NCBI GenBank assembly: GCA_020912385.1
Contig: CP087209.1
Location: forward strand, 3,162,001 to 3,226,000
Origin: Neofusicoccum parvum
Taxonomy: Eukaryota; Ascomycota; Dothideomycetes; Botryosphaeriales; Botryosphaeriaceae
DNA length: 64,000 nucleotides
Reading direction: 5' to 3'
The translations under genes were made by a program, and so were the position numbers. Numbering within the stretch: the first letter of the stretch is position 1; every line of letters starts with the position of its first letter. The notes below the pieces were generated by a model that ran no database searches, had not been told where the DNA came from, and saw nothing but the letters and a program-made list of their open reading frames with translations. Positions 51,974-62,334 of this stretch are shown piece after piece.

Positions 51974-54900
51974 TCACGAACGACCCTCCGCGGCACCGCG
52001 CCCCTCCTCCTCCCTCTTGCGGCGCTCTTCCTCCTTCTTACGACGCTCCTCGAACTCCACCGCACGGATGGGGTACAGCCAGTGCGGCACGACAGACGGC
52101 TTGGGCCAACCCTCATCATCCGACTCATCATCCGAACTGTCCTCGGAATCATCGCTGCCCCTCCCACCCCAGTACCCGCCCAGCATGCTCGCCCTCGCGC
52201 GGGTGTCCGCCAGCATCTCCTCATCCGAAGTCTTCCGCTTCTTCCCAACCCTCGGCGCCTCATACACATCGTCGTCGTCCAAACCCACGTCCCCAGCATG
52301 CCTCTTCTCCTCAGCACGCCTCTCCTCCTCAGCACGCCTCTTCCTCTCCTCCTCCTCCTCCAACACCGCCACCCTCACCTCCCCCACCTCCTCCCCACCC
52401 GCCGCCCCCAAGCTCTCCAACACTCGACACCTCTCATGCAACCCATACCGGCCATGAAAGTGATACTCCCCGCACCACCCCCTCTCCGCCCCCAGAAAAA
52501 CCGGCTCCTCCGCATCCACCTGCAGCCCCCCCTCCCCAGCCACCCTCACGCGCTCCGCGCAACGCTCCCTAACGGCGTCGACAAAGCCGCGATAAAACCC
52601 CTCGTCCAGCCCGTCCAGCACCTCGCGCGCCCTTGCCGGCGACGCCGCCAGCACGTCGACGACGAGGCGGCGCATAGGCGCCAGACGAGCAAGCCGGCGG
52701 GCGACGGCGTTGCGCGGCGCGTCCACCAGACAAGCCGCCAGGGCATCAGCTTGCGCGCAGAAGGCGGACGCGTCGGCGGCGTCGAAGAGGGGGGGCGCGG
52801 CGGGGTCGGGGTCGCGCAGGAGGCGGGCGAGCGTCGAGGCGCAGGCGTCGGCGCAGTCGGGGTCGGCCATGTGCAGCGCGAGGGCGGCCAGGCGGAGCGC
52901 GCGGCGCGGCGTCCAGTGCGCGTCGGCGTGGCTGATGTTGTTGGTGCGGTCGGCGGTGTAGATGGCGTAGTCGGTGACCGTGGCGCGCGTGATGAAGCGC
53001 GGGAGTGGGATTTCCGTGTCTTCGAGCGCGGCGGCGCCGACGTGCGCGACGAGGTCGTGGATGCGGTGCGAGCCGAGGAGGAGGCGCTTGAGGGAGAAGG
53101 GGACGATGCCGTGCTCGGCCCCGGGGGCGCCGCTGTAGTGACGGAGGTAGATGGTTAGCTTGGGGGAGACGTGGGCTGTGACCGGGTCCTCCCCGAGGAT
53201 GTCGTCCTCTAAGTCTGGGATCTCGTATTCGCTGTAAGTGATGTCCTCGGCGAGGGCAGCGGCTTCAGCAGCGGCTATTTCGGCGTCGGCTTTGGCTTTG
53301 GCAGCAGCCGCTTCTCTGGCCTGTTTCCTTTCCTTTGCAATGGCATATCTTGTCTTGGGCCTCTCAGAAGTCTCTGGAGCCTCACAAGTCTCTAGCGATT
53401 CGCTGTTCTTGGGGTCCTCTTCAGTCCTAAGGAACCCAGTAGAGATAAGGAATGCCTTGTATTCCTCCAATGTCCTGCAAGCCTCTCCCGGCGCTTTGTG
53501 GGCCTTATACTCCTCTTCAAGCGGGTTCCTGGTGGACGTGTCGACAACTTCGCCAGTGCTGGAAGACTTAGGCGTGGCTTCAGGTTGGCTGGCAGCAACT
53601 TCACTGCCGGTAGTATCGTTTCCTGCAGCGACCTCCTTTGCGGAGTAGATAGCTTCTACGCCCTCAGTCTCGTTCAACAGGGCAGACCTGACAGAAGACA
53701 GGTCAGGGGCAGTGGTGTTTTCGCTCTCGGTGATGGCGGCCCTCTTCTTGCGGGTGCCGGTCGCCTTCTTGACCGGGCGAACCTTCTTGTTGTTGCTAGC
53801 TTTGGCAGACTGATGGTCGGTGGTGTCGCCAGCCATGAACGAGGTGTGAGGTTGTTTACTGCCAGCAGGGTTGGGTTCTGCGTTCGTCAAATGCTGAGGA
53901 ACTGGAGCTGATGCATGGTCGGTATTGACCTTCATACGCTTGGACAGGGGCTCGTCATCGTCAGTGGAGTCGACGTTGGGGCGGGCGCGCTTCCTGTTGT
54001 CAAGGTTGACGGCATCAGGAGCCGGCGTGGTCGCCTGGGTGCTCGGTGCGTTGCCCATGTCTGGAGTGGCTTCGACCTGCGGAGTCTGGCTCTGGGTGGC
54101 TGGAGTAGAACTGTTTTCGCCGAAAGTGCTAGCGTTGTGAACCTTCTTGCGGTCTTTGAAAGGTAGTCCGGATGCCCTCACAGCTACGGTGGAGTTGCTG
54201 GGCTTGCGGCCACCAGCAATGGGTTTGCGGGTCTGCTTTGCGGTCAGTGGGTGGATACGAGGGAGTGAAGGTGGGTCAAGGTGGCTGACCTGGGAACCAG
54301 CGATGCTGTTGTTGTGTAAAGCATTCGAAGCAGTGACTGGTTTTTTAGCTGCGAGAGCCTTTTTGGCGCGCTTAGGTTTTGGGGCTTCTTCGTCAGCTTC
54401 CACGTCGCGGCGCGCGCGCTTCTTCGTGATGGGTTCTTGCGGGGGGAGAGCATGGTCACTCGGGCGATCGACTTCCATGTCATTAGCGGAGACGGTCTGC
54501 GGAACGCTTGAAGTAGCGACTGAAGCCTTAGATGCGGCGGGCTTTCTGGAGGTGGCCGGCTTCTTGGGTGTGGTAGGCTGCTTCTTCGTCCTGGTCGCTT
54601 TCTTCTTCGTAGCTGAAACTGCTTCACTCGGGCCATTAACTTCCATGTTATCAGTCGAAGGAGTCTGCGGAATGCTTGAGGTAGTGGCGTTCCGCTCAGG
54701 CCCGGCGGGCTTTCTCTTCGTCGTGGTCTCTTTCTTCTTGGTAGTGGGAGCCGCGCCAATCGGATCATCAACGACCATATTGTCAGTCGAGGGGGTCTGC
54801 GGAGTGTTCGAAGTAGCGGTAGAAGCTTTGGCGATGGCGCGCTTCTTGGGTGTAGTGGTGTTTTTGGGAGCGGCGGGCTCCTTCACGCGCTTCTGGGTCG

Positions 54901-55111
54901 CTTTCTTTCGGGTTGCGGGTGTCCGGTCACTTGCACCATTGGCGTCCAGAGTGTCGGACAAGGCGACTTGCGGAGCCTTCGATCCAGCGGGAGAAGTCTG
55001 GGGCGCGGCTGATTTTTTGGGCGAGGCAGACTTCTTTGGTGCGGCTGTCTTCTTCATCGCGGTTCTCTTCTTGGTTGCGGGAGCTGGGGCTGCCGGGCAG
55101 TCTGCGTCCAT
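51974..55111 (-). CDS. Lys/Ala/Thr-rich repeat protein of 1045 residues, BTB-like C-terminal region
   Basis: A single exon. The first 250 residues consist of degenerate repeats of roughly 45-60 residues, each with a TSSxPQTPSTDNMEVD-like segment followed by TKKK and KxPxxPKK basic stretches, similar in composition to histone H1 tails. Several KKRAR/KRARR patches are probable nuclear signals, so a chromatin or nuclear role is likely but inferred. Residues 250-600 are disordered. From about 645 a folded part begins (KLTIYLRHYSGAPGAEHGIVPFSLKRLLL, then an all-helical region), with the look of a divergent BTB/POZ module as found in fungal hypothetical proteins. The C-terminus is Glu/Arg-rich. The ATG at 55111 is the first visible, but the frame stays open about 80 codons upstream without another ATG. 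Confidence 0.8.
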   Translation of the reverse strand: MDADCPAAPAPATKKRTAMKKTAAPKKSASPKKSAAPQTSPAGSKAPQVALSDTLDANGASDRTPATRKKATQKRVKEPAAPKNTTTPKKRAIAKASTATSNTPQTPSTDNMVVDDPIGAAPTTKKKETTTKRKPAGPERNATTSSIPQTPSTDNMEVNGPSEAVSATKKKATRTKKQPTTPKKPATSRKPAASKASVATSSVPQTVSANDMEVDRPSDHALPPQEPITKKRARRDVEADEEAPKPKRAKKALAAKKPVTASNALHNNSIAGSQVSHLDPPSLPRIHPLTAKQTRKPIAGGRKPSNSTVAVRASGLPFKDRKKVHNASTFGENSSTPATQSQTPQVEATPDMGNAPSTQATTPAPDAVNLDNRKRARPNVDSTDDDEPLSKRMKVNTDHASAPVPQHLTNAEPNPAGSKQPHTSFMAGDTTDHQSAKASNNKKVRPVKKATGTRKKRAAITESENTTAPDLSSVRSALLNETEGVEAIYSAKEVAAGNDTTGSEVAASQPEATPKSSSTGEVVDTSTRNPLEEEYKAHKAPGEACRTLEEYKAFLISTGFLRTEEDPKNSESLETCEAPETSERPKTRYAIAKERKQAREAAAAKAKADAEIAAAEAAALAEDITYSEYEIPDLEDDILGEDPVTAHVSPKLTIYLRHYSGAPGAEHGIVPFSLKRLLLGSHRIHDLVAHVGAAALEDTEIPLPRFITRATVTDYAIYTADRTNNISHADAHWTPRRALRLAALALHMADPDCADACASTLARLLRDPDPAAPPLFDAADASAFCAQADALAACLVDAPRNAVARRLARLAPMRRLVVDVLAASPARAREVLDGLDEGFYRGFVDAVRERCAERVRVAGEGGLQVDAEEPVFLGAERGWCGEYHFHGRYGLHERCRVLESLGAAGGEEVGEVRVAVLEEEEERKRRAEEERRAEEKRHAGDVGLDDDDVYEAPRVGKKRKTSDEEMLADTRARASMLGGYWGGRGSDDSEDSSDDESDDEGWPKPSVVPHWLYPIRAVEFEERRKKEEERRKREEEGRGAAEGRS

Positions 55112-55341
55112 GTTGTCGGTGGTGTGTTCTGTACCGCCTGAGGCGACGGTGCTGAGAATCTTGTAATTGTCGCTATCGGATGTTGCGAGGGTGACCAGAA
55201 GGCGTGGGATACGATTAGAAGCTGTTGCGGCAGCGGTAGACGTGCGAGCAAAATCAACGAGATGTCCTGCAAAGACGATTACGAAGACGTAGTGGAAGGG
55301 AAGAGAGAGTGGGTTGGCCTGAGCCGGCGGAAGCTTTTGTG

Positions 55342-55381
55342 TACGCGTGTGCCTAGGTGTTTACGCGTGTGCCTGGGTGTT
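55342..55381. promoter_or_regulatory. Two tandem 20-bp units, each with an ACGCGT (MCB-type) site
   Basis: The unit TACGCGTGTGCCTAGGTGTT is repeated with one change, and the next bases start a third copy. ACGCGT occurs at 55343-55348 and 55363-55368. ACGCGT is the MluI cell-cycle box bound by MBF in yeasts. The pair lies about 230 bp upstream of the Lys-rich nuclear-type gene, which makes G1/S control a reasonable guess. Confidence 0.5.
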
Positions 55382-56296
55382 TACGGTGAAGCGAGACCCC
55401 GTGTCTGGGGCAGTAACAGGAAGCATGATCGCTCGCAAACACCTTAAGCGAGCTTAACATATTCTTGACTGTCTGTGAAGCTCTTGTGCCACTCTTGTTG
55501 ACTGGATATACAAGCATCGTCATGTGTCGGACTGACCGTGAATGCGAAGGCAACGGCAGAAGAGGTACCAGGGAAGCCCAGGCAATGCCTTCGTCCACCA
55601 GGACATTGGCCCCTCATTCCAAGCTCTTGATAAGCGTAGACAAGGCATTGCCGTCTGAAAAAGAAGGCTTCTTCGATTGACTAAACGACTGTCTGTGTGG
55701 AGACATTAGCATAGCAAGAATCCGCTTCACTGTTGACAAGAGATCAAGACATATGGCCGTGGCTGATACACAGCGATTAGCTTCACGCACGACTCGATTG
55801 AGTCTCGAGGAAGATTGCCTCGGTGACGTCTCAAAGGTGATATGGTGCATTCAAGACTGGCTTTGGCAACAATGGAGGTGTCAATGTTTGTAGGAGCTGA
55901 GCTGGATTGATTCATGCAAAGAGAAGCCCACGAAATGCTGCAAATGCCATCTTCGCTCTTCCCAGATCTCTAGCCTCACCCTCACAAACTGGGCCGGTCG
56001 AGGGGTCGGGCATCTGCGGTCTCTGCATGGAGATGGGCGGCCACACCGCAGACGGGGCAGGGTTTTAAAGAGCCGGCATGCCATGGATGGGCCGTGTAGT
56101 TGTCCTCGGGAGGAAGCAAGGAGAACGCCGTCGCGGTGGGGCTGAAGTGAGCGTGGTGAGAAGGTTGGGGGCTGGCACTGGGGCCGGGCGGATCAACATT
56201 GGGGCGACGCCGAACACGAGTGTTGTTTGTTCCTTCTTCGCTGGCGCGCTCTGACGCGGTGCCCGCGCCTTGGAAGGAGTTGGCAGCGTTGGTGTC

Positions 56297-56325
56297 AGTG
56301 CCAGCGCCAGCGCCAGCGCCAGCGA
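56297..56325. repeat. Hexanucleotide repeat (GCCAGC)n
   Basis: Four to five tandem copies of GCCAGC in non-coding DNA upstream of the DUF7053-like gene. Simple repeat. Confidence 0.7.
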
Positions 56326-56613
56326 TAAGCATGCGGCATCTGCTGCGCGCGGACACCGCCACTGCGGTTGGGCGCTGGCGTGGAGCGGGAGACTAAAAAT
56401 AAGCAGAGATTACTCAGTGTGGCGTGCGACCGGCCAACCACGCCGCCGCTGGTACATCCTCAGCCCCAGATCGCCAGTCCACTTTCGGATGCCCAAGATG
56501 CCGGCCTGGCTGTCATCCTGTAGATCGCCGCCTGGCGGGCCATATTATGCCATGGCCCGGATCCTGCTTCACCTGCGCTGTCCGCCTCTGCTCCTCCTGC
56601 CTCCGCCAGCACC

Positions 56614-57742
56614 ATGTCCAAGAGAACCGTCTTCACCACCATCACGCCGCTGCCGGCGGGCGTCACCCGCGACACCGTGCTGGAGACGCTGCACAACCAT
56701 GTCGAGATGATCGACCTGAACCCGCTCGTCATCGAGCGCCATGTCTGCCCGCCGCCTCGCGACGCCACGGCAGAAGAGTTCCACTGCACCTGGTATTCAC
56801 TCACCGGTCAGTAGCACTTGTTCCACCGTCGCCTGCTGTTTCTAACCCATTGCAGACCGCGTCAGCTACCTGCCAGGCGTCAGCGGCAAGGTGCAGTACA
56901 ACGCCTGCTTCCACGACCTCGCTGTCGGCGTCCAAACCCACGTCTACGCCCCGCTCGGCCTGGACATCAAGGAGAAATGGTCCCTCGGCGGCAGCCTTCC
57001 CGGCGAGCCAGCCCAGCCCGTCGAGCTGGGGCTCGGTGTGCCCAAGCAAGGCCTGTACCTGCGCGAGGACTGCGACATGCGCTGCAACATCATGATGACC
57101 AAGTTTGTGCGCGGCACCCTGACCAAGGCCCACAAGGTCCTCGTCGACCGCCTGGTCGAGAAGGCTGGTCTGGAGCAGGTGAAGCTCGACAACCAGCGCA
57201 TCTCCATGGCCAGCGCCACCAGCAGCAGCCCCACCTCCGTCTACTCCGACGACGCCAGCAGCTCCGGCTTCCCGTCGCCGGGGCTCTACAGCGACGCAAC
57301 AAGCATCCACAGCGTCATGTCTTCCGGCCATGCACCTCTGCCCCCGCGCAGCCCGCAGCCGCCTCAGTACACCGAACTGCCCAAGTACGCAGAACTTCCC
57401 GCCCAGCGTCAGGCCACCCCGCAGCAGTCAGCTCCGCGCCACCCGGACGAGAAGCGGAAGACGGAGCCGTTCCCGGACTTCGTCGACCCCGAGAGTGTCC
57501 CCGAGCCTCTGAAGCCGCGTAGGCAGGAGAGGCACAGCTACATGGCCTATCAGCCGGTTGGTGCGCCTTCAGCATCTGCTCAGTATTCGGCCTACCGTCC
57601 GCCGGCCCCACAGCATGGTTACTCTGCATATCGGCCGGTGAATGTGCACCACTTGTCAGCCCAGCAGCCTGCACATGGACGGTCCCAGTCAGCAGGCTCC
57701 GTACCGCATATTCCCAACACGCCTGTGGAGCTGGAGGGCTGA
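56614..57742 (+). CDS. DUF7053-like hypothetical protein
   Basis: Exons 56614-56806 and 56856-57742 (49-nt intron GTCAGT...TGCAG) give 359 residues. The N-terminal 185 residues match an ascomycete domain of unknown function: MSKRTVFTTITPLPAGVTRD, a helix with the HNHVEMIDLNPLV segment, FHCTWYSLTD, a central beta-rich part and CDMRCNIMMTKFVRGTLTKAHKVLVDRLV at the end. The second half is disordered, with Ser-rich (VYSDDASSSGFPSPGLYSD), Pro/Gln-rich and Tyr-repeat (QYSAYRPPAP, GYSAYRPVN) stretches. The gene is preceded by a short CTCCGCCAGCACC leader. No catalytic residues are evident. Confidence 0.8.
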
Positions 57743-58181
57743 CTCGTAAATATTCAATGATTGCGACGACTTTTCTTTTGACTACACATATTCGAAGAGC
57801 GATTACCCTTTGATTTTTCTTTTCCTTGCAAGTGTAGATACCATTCGGTCGCCAAAAATTACCACACCGGTCGTTAATGGAGTATGGGTTTTGGTCTTTA
57901 TGTATACTGGTGTTATTTCGGGGGGTTCTTTGCTAGCTTGTATTATGTTGGAGATTCCCAGTCTCATGTTCTCTTGGCAGGATGCATGATATCACGGTTG
58001 TAGGATCACTAGACATGACCGGTTCTGCGAAATCAAGATCCTTGGACGCTCCTTTCTCTTGAGTTATTTCAGTCCTCTGATTTCCTGTTGTTCTGTATCT
58101 CGGTATGCGCTTTCACTCAAGGATCTCAAGGATGTTCCAATCCATACCTACTACTTCAGTCTTCACAACATCAACCAACCT
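57743..58181. other. Convergent intergenic region, 439 bp
   Basis: 3' flanks of the DUF7053-like and APH-like genes; T-rich, no gene. Confidence 0.4.
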
Positions 58182-59435
58182 CTATAATCTCGCCTTCTCA
58201 CAATCCCTACTGTCTTTCATCCTTGAGCTCAAAAATGTCTCCAACAAAACCAGCTCTCTTGGATCATCCTTTTCATTGACAACCCGATCAATCCGGCCCT
58301 CATCCCAAGCGAATCCAAACCAAAGTAAGACCCCCACATCTCTGATAACGTCTGCTGCCTCTTTAACCATAGGGTCCTCAAACGGTGTTCCTATCCTTCT
58401 CTTCACCTCCTCCCAGAACAGCGCTCGCAACTCTGCAGCCTCAGGATAGTACGTGAAACTGAATTTCTTCTCTCTATCGCTTGCTCCTTTCCCTTCCGCC
58501 CCCCACGCAACGCCGCCGCCAACATTCGAGTTGCTCTGCTCCTGTTCTCCCCCTTCATTGCTTGAAGAGCTGACGAACCCCAGCAGAAACTCCAGACCGT
58601 ACAAACACAACCCCCACACTCCAACCTCCGCCTCAGCCCAATCAACCAGCCCAGTCAGCCTCCCAGTATTCTCGTCGACAAGGATATTACCAGGAACGAC
58701 ATCTCCATGATTGACAGTAAACGGAAGCAACTGCCTCTCCCCCCTCCGCCTCTCCCCCGGCACCCGCTGCAACCCCAACTCCAAAAACCTCCGCCCCACC
58801 CACCGCGCCACCTCGCGCAGCCCCGCCGTCGGCAGCTCCACGCCCAACCGCCCCAGCTTCGCCGGCGCCGCCACATGCAGCGACCCCGGGCCAGGCACCT
58901 CGCCCGCCGCCGCGCCCGCCCCAACCCAGCCCCTCGCCACGAACCCCGCGAACCCGCCCACCACCTCCCGCCGCCACGCCGGCGCCCTCCCGCCCGCGGC
59001 CACCCCAACCGGCACGCCGCGCACCACCGTCATCGCGCACGCCTCCAGCCGCGCCTCGCCCCCCGGCACCCCCTCCCGCGGCCACAGCACCACGGCGCCC
59101 GCCCACACCACGCGCGGCACGCACGCGGCGCCGTACACCCTACCCGCCGCGCCCAGCACGTCGACGTCGAGCGCGTGGCGGGGGGTGCGGAACTGCAGCA
59201 GGAGAGCGCCGTGGCCGTCACCCGCCTGCTTCGGCGTCAGCAGCACCGAGTAGCTGCACCAGCCCTGCCAGGCGTGGGGGGCGGTGGCGTGGCGGGGGAA
59301 GAGGGCCTGGGCGATGTCGTGGCAGGCGAGGCGGTCGGGCGGGGCGAGGGCGTTGCGGGTGAAGAAGTCTTGGGGTGGGGGTGGTGTTGAGGGAGAGGAG
59401 GATGGGTTTGGGGGGTTGGGTTGGTTGGTTCGCAT
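58182..59435 (-). CDS. APH/choline-kinase-like phosphotransferase family protein
   Basis: A protein-kinase-fold small-molecule kinase of the aminoglycoside phosphotransferase superfamily, common in fungi with unknown substrates. A single exon of 417 residues. The catalytic loop NHGDVVPGNILVD has D245 and N250, and the metal-binding LVDWAEAEVG (D265) takes the place of DFG. It is followed by LCLYGLEFLLG, typical of fungal members. The N-lobe is Ala/Gly/Val-rich and its nucleotide-binding Lys is hard to place, so activity is not certain. Residues 1-22 are Pro/Ser-rich. A Gly/Ser/Asn-rich insert (about 285-320) follows the catalytic core. Confidence 0.85.
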   Translation of the reverse strand: MRTNQPNPPNPSSSPSTPPPPQDFFTRNALAPPDRLACHDIAQALFPRHATAPHAWQGWCSYSVLLTPKQAGDGHGALLLQFRTPRHALDVDVLGAAGRVYGAACVPRVVWAGAVVLWPREGVPGGEARLEACAMTVVRGVPVGVAAGGRAPAWRREVVGGFAGFVARGWVGAGAAAGEVPGPGSLHVAAPAKLGRLGVELPTAGLREVARWVGRRFLELGLQRVPGERRRGERQLLPFTVNHGDVVPGNILVDENTGRLTGLVDWAEAEVGVWGLCLYGLEFLLGFVSSSSNEGGEQEQSNSNVGGGVAWGAEGKGASDREKKFSFTYYPEAAELRALFWEEVKRRIGTPFEDPMVKEAADVIRDVGVLLWFGFAWDEGRIDRVVNEKDDPRELVLLETFLSSRMKDSRDCEKARL

Positions 59436-60205
59436 GGGTGCCGTTTTTCTTTTTCTTCTCGTTCTATCTTGTGCGTGTGCGTGTGTGTATCACTTCCTTG
59501 CGGATGATGGTCTGTCGTGGCTCGGAGGATTGGATTGTGAAATAATGAAGGTCGGTATAACGAACTTGTCTGCAAATGCGCAGCACTAGTGGGTACTTGA
59601 GGTGCAAGGCTGAAGTGAAAACAAACTGTTCAAGGAACAAGAATCATGTTGCGAAAAAGGAAGAGCGGCAGATTTACCCGTTCTTATATCGCACTAGCGG
59701 CGGGTACAGCTCAGGGATTATTGCTTTTCATAATCAATCACGCCTGCCTGGTGGAACAAAATGGCGCGTTTTCCGAGATGGCGCGATCCGCTGATTTGCG
59801 GAGGAGGAAGCCAGCGTGACCATGGCTTGCATGAGGTGTGGCAACAATTGAAGAATCCCACGTTAAACATGGGGGTGGGGGCTTGCTTGTGATTATTGCC
59901 TATTGGAGGGGCGTAGTAACGAGTACGGACAAGATCATATGCGGGGAACTTTACCCCAACCTGGTGTTGCACAGCACGGAACATGCCTTCATTGTCAAAG
60001 GATCAATTGTTGATATCCGTATTCTTCTAAACTGCGCCGTGACTAGCGTGTACAGTCGCAAAACCCATAAACCCTATTCCCACATCCCAAACGAGAGGAA
60101 TATCTACATCGATTCCCTGACCCATGATCCCAGATTCCTAGTCGTCACAATTTGAGTGAGATCACTCTCATGCTCAATTTAACTTCGTACAGTGAAATCG
60201 AGTAC
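59436..60205. other. Intergenic, 770 bp
   Basis: APH-like gene promoter and the 3' flank of the carboxypeptidase gene. The first 60 bases contain a (GT)n run (59470-59488). No gene is supported. Confidence 0.4.
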
Positions 60206-61898
60206 TTAGTTCTCGACCCACTCACCGCCGAGCCAGCGGTTGAGCATGTCCAAGCTGGCCTCGGGCTGGTCATAGGGAACCATGTGGCCACCGGCGTGGA
60301 GACGCATGAAGGTGAAGTTGCCGGAGCTCTTGACCTCACCAATCTTCTTGCCGTCACCGCCAAGCTTGAGATCCTCGAGAGGAAGAGGAGCGTAGTCCTT
60401 CTTGCCAGGCCACTCAAGAGCCTCAGACCAGGCCTTGTTGCCAAGCCAGTTGCAGATGAAATCAGCGTCACCAGCATAGATGAGGACAGGGATCTGCTCG
60501 AGGATGCCAGGGACAAGACGGTGGAAGGGCTGCATCCAGTCACCCTGGAACAGGAAGTTGCGGTTGATGTCGAAGTTGCAGCTGTCATAGCTGGAGACCT
60601 CAGCACCGACGGCCTTCATGACATCGTCCTGGTTGAGGTACTTGGAGATCCAGCCAAGCTCAGTGTAGCAGAGGTTGCTGCTGTCCTCGCACTTGCCGCG
60701 GACGTCATAGACGTTCTGGCCAGTGCGCTGGTAGGGAGCCAGCATGGCATTGTTGCAGTAGATGGAGGCAGGGACGCAAGACCAGACGCTCTCGGAGTTG
60801 TAGCAGCTCTCGATGAGGTTGGCGCAGCGAGGGTAGGCGTTGTCCATGGCCTGGCACTCGCTCTCGTCAAGAACAGCGGGCCAGCCACCGTCACCGCAGG
60901 CCATGGGCCTGTAGTACTCGTACTGGGTCAGGCCATCGGTGAGACCGTTGCCAATGAGCACAGACTTGAGGTTGATGTTGCGCTTCTTGTGGGAGAGGAT
61001 CTCCGAAGCAAAGACGGGAATGTAGTGGCCAGCGTACGATTCACCGGCAATGTGGAAGTCCTGAGTAGCATACTCGGGGAACTGCTTGAAGAAGAGGGTG
61101 AGCAAGGCGTAGACGTCCTTGCCGGCGGCGACCGTGTTGCTGACGGAGCTGCCGCTGTACGAGTAGCCGACGTTGACGGGCTGGTCGAGGAAGATGACCG
61201 AGGCGTTGGCGTTCCACGAGGCCGGGTTGTACTTGACCTTGATGTCCTTGCTGATGGACGACGGGCCGAGCTCCATGAACAGGCCGGTCAGCGACGAGCA
61301 GCCGGGGCCGCCGTTCAACCACAGCACAATAGGGTCGTTCTTGGGGTCATTGCGGGACTCGAAGAACCCTGTGACACTTGGTGTTAGAGGATGTAAGGAG
61401 GCTGGGTGCGGCGTCGCGTGACTCACAGTAGAACAGGTGCTTGTCCTCCTCATCGTCGTCGAGGTAGCCGCTGTACTGCTTGACCTTGTCGACACCGAGC
61501 GACGAAGGGTCGACCTTCTTGGTGCGTAGGCTGTACTGCTCGAGCTTGCCCTCGACGTCGCGCTCCTTCTGGCCGTCGGCGTTCTCGACCCAGACGGACT
61601 GGACGTCGGCGCCCTTCAGGATGTGGTCCCACTCGCTGTCGTGCTTGCGGGTGTGCGGCTTCGGGGTGGAGAAGAAGTTGGCCTTGTCGAAGGAGTCGGG
61701 GAACATCATCGCCACCTCGTCCCAGAGCTGCCTAGCTTCGCCGGTCAGCGACTTGAGGGCATCCTCAAGGCTGTGCAGCGGCTTCGACCAGGCGTCGGAA
61801 GCTTCGCTGACGGGCTTCGGGGCCTTGAAGACCTGCTGCTGCTCGGCCAGGGCCGAGGAGGCAGCGCCGAGGAGCAGCGCGGATGCTGCGACCTTCAT
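60206..61898 (-). CDS. Vacuolar carboxypeptidase Y (serine carboxypeptidase S10)
   Basis: Removes C-terminal residues from peptides in the vacuole; made as a preproenzyme. Exons 61898-61427 and 61368-60206 (58-nt intron GTGAGT...CACAG) give 544 residues, as for other fungal CPY. The signal peptide is about 1-18 ([18 protein letters not shown]), followed by a propeptide to about residue 130. The mature enzyme has the oxyanion motif [11 protein letters not shown], Ser268 in GESYAG, Asp460 in [11 protein letters not shown] and His519 in [12 protein letters not shown], completing the S10 triad. The start is the first ATG in frame with the signal peptide. It shares a divergent promoter with the SDO1 gene. 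Confidence 0.95.
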
Positions 61899-62334
61899 GG
61901 TGCTTGCTATGACGACACGACAGGAAGCTGGCGGAGCTATCAAAGCTGGGTGCGCAGCACGGAGATGGCGGGTAGAGGGGGGTGGAGGATGGAGAGAAAA
62001 GCGGCGAGAGATGGGATGGGATGGATAGATCCCAAGGGAGGTGTTCGGGGGTTGGAGGCGAGCTGGGGGACGAGAGCTTGATGAGCTGTCGGCGGTGCCT
62101 GGCGCGGGCTGGCACTGGCGCGGCAAGAGGTTGGGGTCACGCCCGCGTGAGTGGAGCGCGGGCCAGGGCGCGATAAGGGCTGCACCCTCGGGCTAGGCCC
62201 GCCCGGGCCTGGCGCCAGGCTTAATAATTGACGTCAGAAGCGGGCGACGCCTGTCTGACTCGATCCAGCCGAAAACTTGGGACGGTGTCTGCCTTGTCTC
62301 TTCACCTGCAACACCACCGCCCCGCCCCGCCAAG
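61899..62334. promoter_or_regulatory. Divergent promoter of the CPY and SDO1 genes
   Basis: A 436-bp region between the two start codons. A perfect palindromic TGACGTCA lies at 62229-62236, about 100 bp from the SDO1 ATG, listed separately. Otherwise GC-rich. Confidence 0.5.
62229..62236. promoter_or_regulatory. CRE-type site TGACGTCA
   Basis: Perfect 8-bp palindrome, the consensus for CREB/ATF-type bZIP factors, inside the CPY/SDO1 divergent promoter. Functional use is inferred from position only. Confidence 0.5.

Larger units (their letters stand above)
55112..56613. other. Divergent intergenic region, 1.5 kb
   Basis: Upstream of the Lys-rich gene (minus) and the DUF7053-like gene (plus). 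It holds a 20-bp tandem repeat with ACGCGT sites at 55342-55381 and a (GCCAGC)n run at about 56297-56325. No gene is supported. Confidence 0.45.

Noticed and set aside
58707..59390. 227-codon plus-strand ORF
   Set aside because: Antisense of the APH-like gene, His/Pro/Arg-rich.
59838..60155. 105-codon plus-strand ORF between the APH-like and CPY genes
   Set aside because: No homology cue, atypical composition, lies in flanking non-coding DNA.
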